Assembly (NCBI GenBank): GCA_963730225.1 | Contig: CAVSQX010000002.1 | Location: 1,054,001 to 1,118,000, forward strand | Length of the DNA: 64,000 nt | Source of the DNA: CAVSQX01 sp963730225 | GTDB taxonomy: Bacteria > Planctomycetota > Phycisphaerae > Tepidisphaerales > Tepidisphaeraceae | Direction: 5' to 3' | Shown here: positions 61,402 through 64,000 of the stretch, one piece after another | How the letters are laid out: every line of letters begins with the position of its first letter | Position numbering within the stretch: position 1 is the stretch's first letter | Translations under genes and position numbers: made by a program | Notes under the pieces: generated by a model | The model's database searches: none | Seen by the model: the letters and a program-made list of their open reading frames with translations, nothing else | What the model was told of the DNA's origin: nothing

Positions 61402-62006
61402 GTGTCGGCCAATTCATCCTCGCCAGCGCCAGCCCGCGGCGACGAGAATTGCTCGAATCGGCCGGCTTTCGATTCGACGTGCATCCGGCCGACATCGACG
61501 AAGCCGACCATCCACCGAGCCTTTCTCCCGACAAGTTGGCGGAATTGCTGGCCGTTCGCAAGGCGGCCGCGGTGGCCGAGCGGTTCCCGGATCGGATCAT
61601 CCTGGCTGCCGATACCGTTGTTGCTCTGGGCAACTCCGCTTTGGGAAAGCCTGCCGACGAGGCGGATGCGGCTCGCATGCTTGCCATGCTTTCCGCAGCC
61701 GTGCATCAGGTTATCACCGGCGTTTGCGTGCAGATTCGCAGCAGAAACGTGCTGCGATCGGTGAGGGCTTGCTCAGGGGTGAGGATGAAAGCGTTGTCCG
61801 ATGACGAAATTCGCCGGTACGTGCAGTGCGGACAGTGGCGTGGAAAAGCCGGTGGTTATGGAATTCAGGATGAACAGAACGATCCGCTGGTAACCCGGCT
61901 GTCGGGGAGCTGGTCGAACATCGTCGGCTTGCCGATGGAGGCGACGATGCCGTTGCTGGCCGAGTTGGGAATTGTTCCTGTGGAAAGTCGCGCCCCGGCC
62001 GGGTAG
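61398..62006 (+). CDS. maf: Maf-family nucleotide pyrophosphatase
   Basis: A 202-residue protein with FILASASPRRRELLESAGF at the N-terminus, the SxSPRR phosphate loop, catalytic Asp in ILAADTVVALG and GYGIQD near the C-terminus. Maf enzymes hydrolyse dTTP, UTP or modified nucleotides to avoid misincorporation. GTG 61398 overlaps the upstream stop (GTGA). A run of about ten residues at RSRNVLRSVRACSGVRMKAL is longer than usual and could be an insertion. Confidence 0.94.
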   Translation: MSVGQFILASASPRRRELLESAGFRFDVHPADIDEADHPPSLSPDKLAELLAVRKAAAVAERFPDRIILAADTVVALGNSALGKPADEADAARMLAMLSAAVHQVITGVCVQIRSRNVLRSVRACSGVRMKALSDDEIRRYVQCGQWRGKAGGYGIQDEQNDPLVTRLSGSWSNIVGLPMEATMPLLAELGIVPVESRAPAG

Positions 62007-62029
62007 TTTTTCTATCCCGGTTCGGCTCC

Positions 62030-62353
62030 ATGCGCGTCTTTGCCGCCATTCTCGCGGTGCTGATAGGAGTGGCCGGATGGCATTATTCGTTCTACTCCCA
62101 TGCGGCCGTGCGTCTGGAAGGAATTGAGAATCCGCAAGTCAACCGTCGGCGACATCGCCTGCGGCGGATCAATGGTGTCGCGATGCTTCTTCTGGCCACG
62201 CTGTTCGCCGTCGGAATTTTCACCAGCGACGCCGACGCGGCGCCGCAGAGATTTTTCGTGGTTTGGCTGACGGTGCTGACGCTGTTGGCGGTAATCATCG
62301 TGTTGGCTGTGGCCGATTTGAGGTACACCGCCCAGCTTCGCCGCAAACGATAA
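62030..62353 (+). CDS. Small three-span membrane protein
   Basis: A 107-residue protein with three hydrophobic segments: FAAILAVLIGVAGWHYSFY, GVAMLLLATLFAVGIFTS and FFVVWLTVLTLLAVIIVLAV. The basic loops and C-terminal RRKR place the ends in the cytosol by the positive-inside rule. No family recognised. It lies between maf and the DUF192 lipoprotein with short gaps, suggesting one transcript. Confidence 0.6.
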   Translation: MRVFAAILAVLIGVAGWHYSFYSHAAVRLEGIENPQVNRRRHRLRRINGVAMLLLATLFAVGIFTSDADAAPQRFFVVWLTVLTLLAVIIVLAVADLRYTAQLRRKR

Positions 62354-62357
62354 TTCA

Positions 62358-62834
62358 ATGCGTTCCATTTTCCGCACCGTTTCAATCGCGCTGTTGTTAT
62401 CGGTCGTGTCGATCGGCTGCCGCCGACCCGCGCCGCCGCCGCCGGCTAGCGGGCTGCCGACGGTTCCCATGCAAATCGGCGCCAAGACCTACACGCTGGA
62501 AATTGCCGCCGACACGTATTCCCGGGAAAAGGGACTCATGGAGCGCGATTCCATGCCCGCCGATCACGGCATGATCTTTGTTTTTGACGCCGATACCAAA
62601 AGTGGATTCTGGATGCACCACACGCGGTTTCCACTGGATATTCTGTTTATCACCCAAACCGGGCAGGTCGATTCGGTGCGACAGATGAAGGCGTACGACG
62701 AATCGTCAACCTACAGCGACGGACCATACCACTACGCGATCGAGCTGAATCTCGGCGCCGCCGCCGACTGCGGCGTCAAGGCGGGCGATCAACTGCAAAT
62801 TCCCCAGGCCGCCGCATCGGCGATCCGCAATTGA
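62358..62834 (+). CDS. DUF192 lipoprotein
   Basis: A 158-residue protein with signal TVSIALLLSVVSIGC, Cys near residue 21, then the DUF192 domain: YSREKGLMERDSMPADHGMI, DTKSGFWMHHTRFPLDILFI, and a C-terminal GDQLQIP. DUF192 proteins are small beta-barrels of unknown function, often exported. Start ATG 62358 follows the previous stop by four bases. Confidence 0.88.
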   Translation: MRSIFRTVSIALLLSVVSIGCRRPAPPPPASGLPTVPMQIGAKTYTLEIAADTYSREKGLMERDSMPADHGMIFVFDADTKSGFWMHHTRFPLDILFITQTGQVDSVRQMKAYDESSTYSDGPYHYAIELNLGAAADCGVKAGDQLQIPQAAASAIRN

Positions 62835-62943
62835 CTTGCCCGCATAACCAGTAAAGTCGCCCCGTCGCCAGAACCGAAGTTCAATACGTGGGCTTTTCGC
62901 ATGGCCACGTTGGCTGTGCACATTCTCGGACTCTCGGGGCTTC

Positions 62944-63903
62944 ATGAGTGCAGCGCCACCGCTTCTTCGGCTCGTTCGCGACGACGATCCGCCCCTGCGT
63001 CCCCCGCATGATCCGCTCGATTCCCTGAGCCAGTTGCAGGCGTTGCGAAATGAAGTCGGGGTTCTTACCGCCGAGCTGAGCACGCTGCGCCACGTCCACG
63101 AATCGCACAGCGTGCACCTTTCCAAGATCAACGAAGAGCTTCGCCTGGCCGCCCGGTTGCAGCAGGATTTTCTGCCCAAGACGCTGCCGCAGGTGGGACG
63201 CGTTCGCTTTCACACGTTGTTTCGTCCCGCCGGTTTTGTCAGCGGTGATTTTTACGACGTGATACGGCTCGACGAAAACCACGTCGGTTTCTACATCGCC
63301 GATGCCGTCGGTCACGGTGTGCCAGCGGCGCTGCTGACGATGTTCATCAAGCACGCCCTGATCACCAAACAGATTGTCCCCGGCGGATACCGCCTGCTCT
63401 CGGCGGAGGAAACCATGACGCTGCTGAACGAGAAGCTTCTGGAGCAGCAGCTTTCCTCGGCCACGTTTGCCACGGCCGTGTACGGCGTCATCAACGTGCA
63501 GACGCTGAAGGTACAGTTCGCCCGCGGTGGACATCCACTGCCCCTGTTGTTCGGCGCCAACGGGCAAATCAAACCGATCCCCTGCGACGGCGGTTTGCTG
63601 GGCGTCTTCCACGAGGAAACCTTCACACAGCAAACCGTGCAGCTTTCGCCGGGCGATCGCGTCCTGATGTTCACCGACGGGTTTGAAGTTCTGTTTCCCG
63701 AAGATCGCAATGCCGAACAGCAGCGCTGGATGCAGGAACTGGACGTTCGCCGATTTCTGCCGGCCCAGCAATTGCTCAAGGAATACTCGGAACTGATCGA
63801 TCAGCAGTGCGGCGATCGTCTGCCAAAAGACGATCTGACCATGCTGATGCTGGAGGTGCCGCCGCAGCAGCCGCTCATAAAACCCGCCGCAGCAATTCGC
63901 TGA
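62944..63903 (+). CDS. SpoIIE-type PP2C phosphatase
   Basis: A 319-residue protein. The first 70 residues form a helical, probably coiled-coil linker (LSQLQALRNEVGVLTAELST). The rest is a PP2C domain: GDFYDVIRLDENHVGFYIAD near 101, AVGHGVPAALLT, FTDGFEVLFPEDR and DDLTMLMLE with the metal-binding Asps. It probably acts on an anti-anti-sigma factor. There is no N-terminal receiver domain or partner gene here. The end overlaps a convergent gene (63875-64000). Confidence 0.88.
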   Translation: MSAAPPLLRLVRDDDPPLRPPHDPLDSLSQLQALRNEVGVLTAELSTLRHVHESHSVHLSKINEELRLAARLQQDFLPKTLPQVGRVRFHTLFRPAGFVSGDFYDVIRLDENHVGFYIADAVGHGVPAALLTMFIKHALITKQIVPGGYRLLSAEETMTLLNEKLLEQQLSSATFATAVYGVINVQTLKVQFARGGHPLPLLFGANGQIKPIPCDGGLLGVFHEETFTQQTVQLSPGDRVLMFTDGFEVLFPEDRNAEQQRWMQELDVRRFLPAQQLLKEYSELIDQQCGDRLPKDDLTMLMLEVPPQQPLIKPAAAIR

Positions 63904-64000
63904 GCACGATATTCGAGTCAAAAAACTTTTCCGCGACTCGCCGGGCCCCAAGGCTGTGGCGGGAATAATCCGCCGAGATTTCCCGCAACGCCGCTGCCGC
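63875..64000 (-). CDS. C-terminal part of an unknown gene, possibly glycosyltransferase
   Basis: An open minus-strand frame from the window edge ends at TGA 63877-63875 and gives 41 residues (REISADYSRHSLGARRVAEK then FFDSNIVLSELLRRVL). Composition is coding-like. Many family 4 glycosyltransferases end with a similar helical stretch, but the fragment is too short for assignment. It overlaps the phosphatase gene by 29 bases. Confidence 0.4.
   Translation of the reverse strand, partial: AAAALREISADYSRHSLGARRVAEKFFDSNIVLSELLRRVL

Overview
The window looks like chromosome from a planctomycete, probably of the Phycisphaerae type. The basis is inference from gene content: zinc-ribbon membrane proteins with the CGYDLRGI motif, repeated proteins ending in a pseudopilin-like LxxYxxDHGxxPxxLxxLxPxYLPxVPxDPF signature, an LExRxLLS-type N-terminus plus dockerin on a giant subtilase, a PEP-CTERM protein, and Tad pili. 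It holds no rRNA or tRNA gene that I could see.

Layout. 1-13 kb: a HAD phosphatase end, a FlgM-like protein, then two modules in which a zinc-ribbon membrane protein converges on large single-span membrane paralogs. These lead into a minus-strand nucleotide-sugar operon (GDP-mannose 4,6-dehydratase, GDP-fucose synthase, GDP-mannose-epimerase-like enzyme, glycosyltransferase). 13-22 kb: lexA, a secreted glycosidase-like protein, two lipoprotein/small-regulator genes, a tandemly duplicated REP-associated (RAYT) transposase with inverted REP flanks, a PEP-CTERM protein, hicAB, and an orphan nuoI. 22.5-33.8 kb: a full Tad/Flp pilus locus with three pilins, prepilin peptidase, TadE, TadG-like, CpaB, secretin, CpaE, CpaF, TadB, TadC and a lipoprotein. 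34-36.5 kb: an MBOAT acyltransferase with an SGNH-like partner. 36.8-42.3 kb: a type II-C CRISPR-Cas locus with a seven-repeat array, cas2, cas1, a cas9 broken into five frames, and a tracrRNA divergent from cas9. 42.5-47.6 kb: a c-di-AMP (ydaO-type) riboswitch followed by two tandem KimA-like APC transporters. 47.6-64 kb: HEAT and TPR proteins, a subtilase/dockerin protein, two SpoIIE-type phosphatases, CtpA protease, tsaD, nnrD, yqgE, maf, a DUF192 lipoprotein, and the end of a further gene.

The most informative parts are non-coding. They are the c-di-AMP riboswitch with its own promoter, the tracrRNA with three tetraloop hairpins and a second tail-like hairpin-terminator module downstream, fully overlapping cas9/tracrRNA promoters, and several dispersed hairpin repeat families.

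A striking feature is eleven single-base frameshifts in eight otherwise convincing genes. Nine behave as one-base insertions and two as one-base deletions, and four lie in cas9. Housekeeping genes in the same window are intact. Whether these are assembly errors or true decay cannot be settled from the sequence alone.
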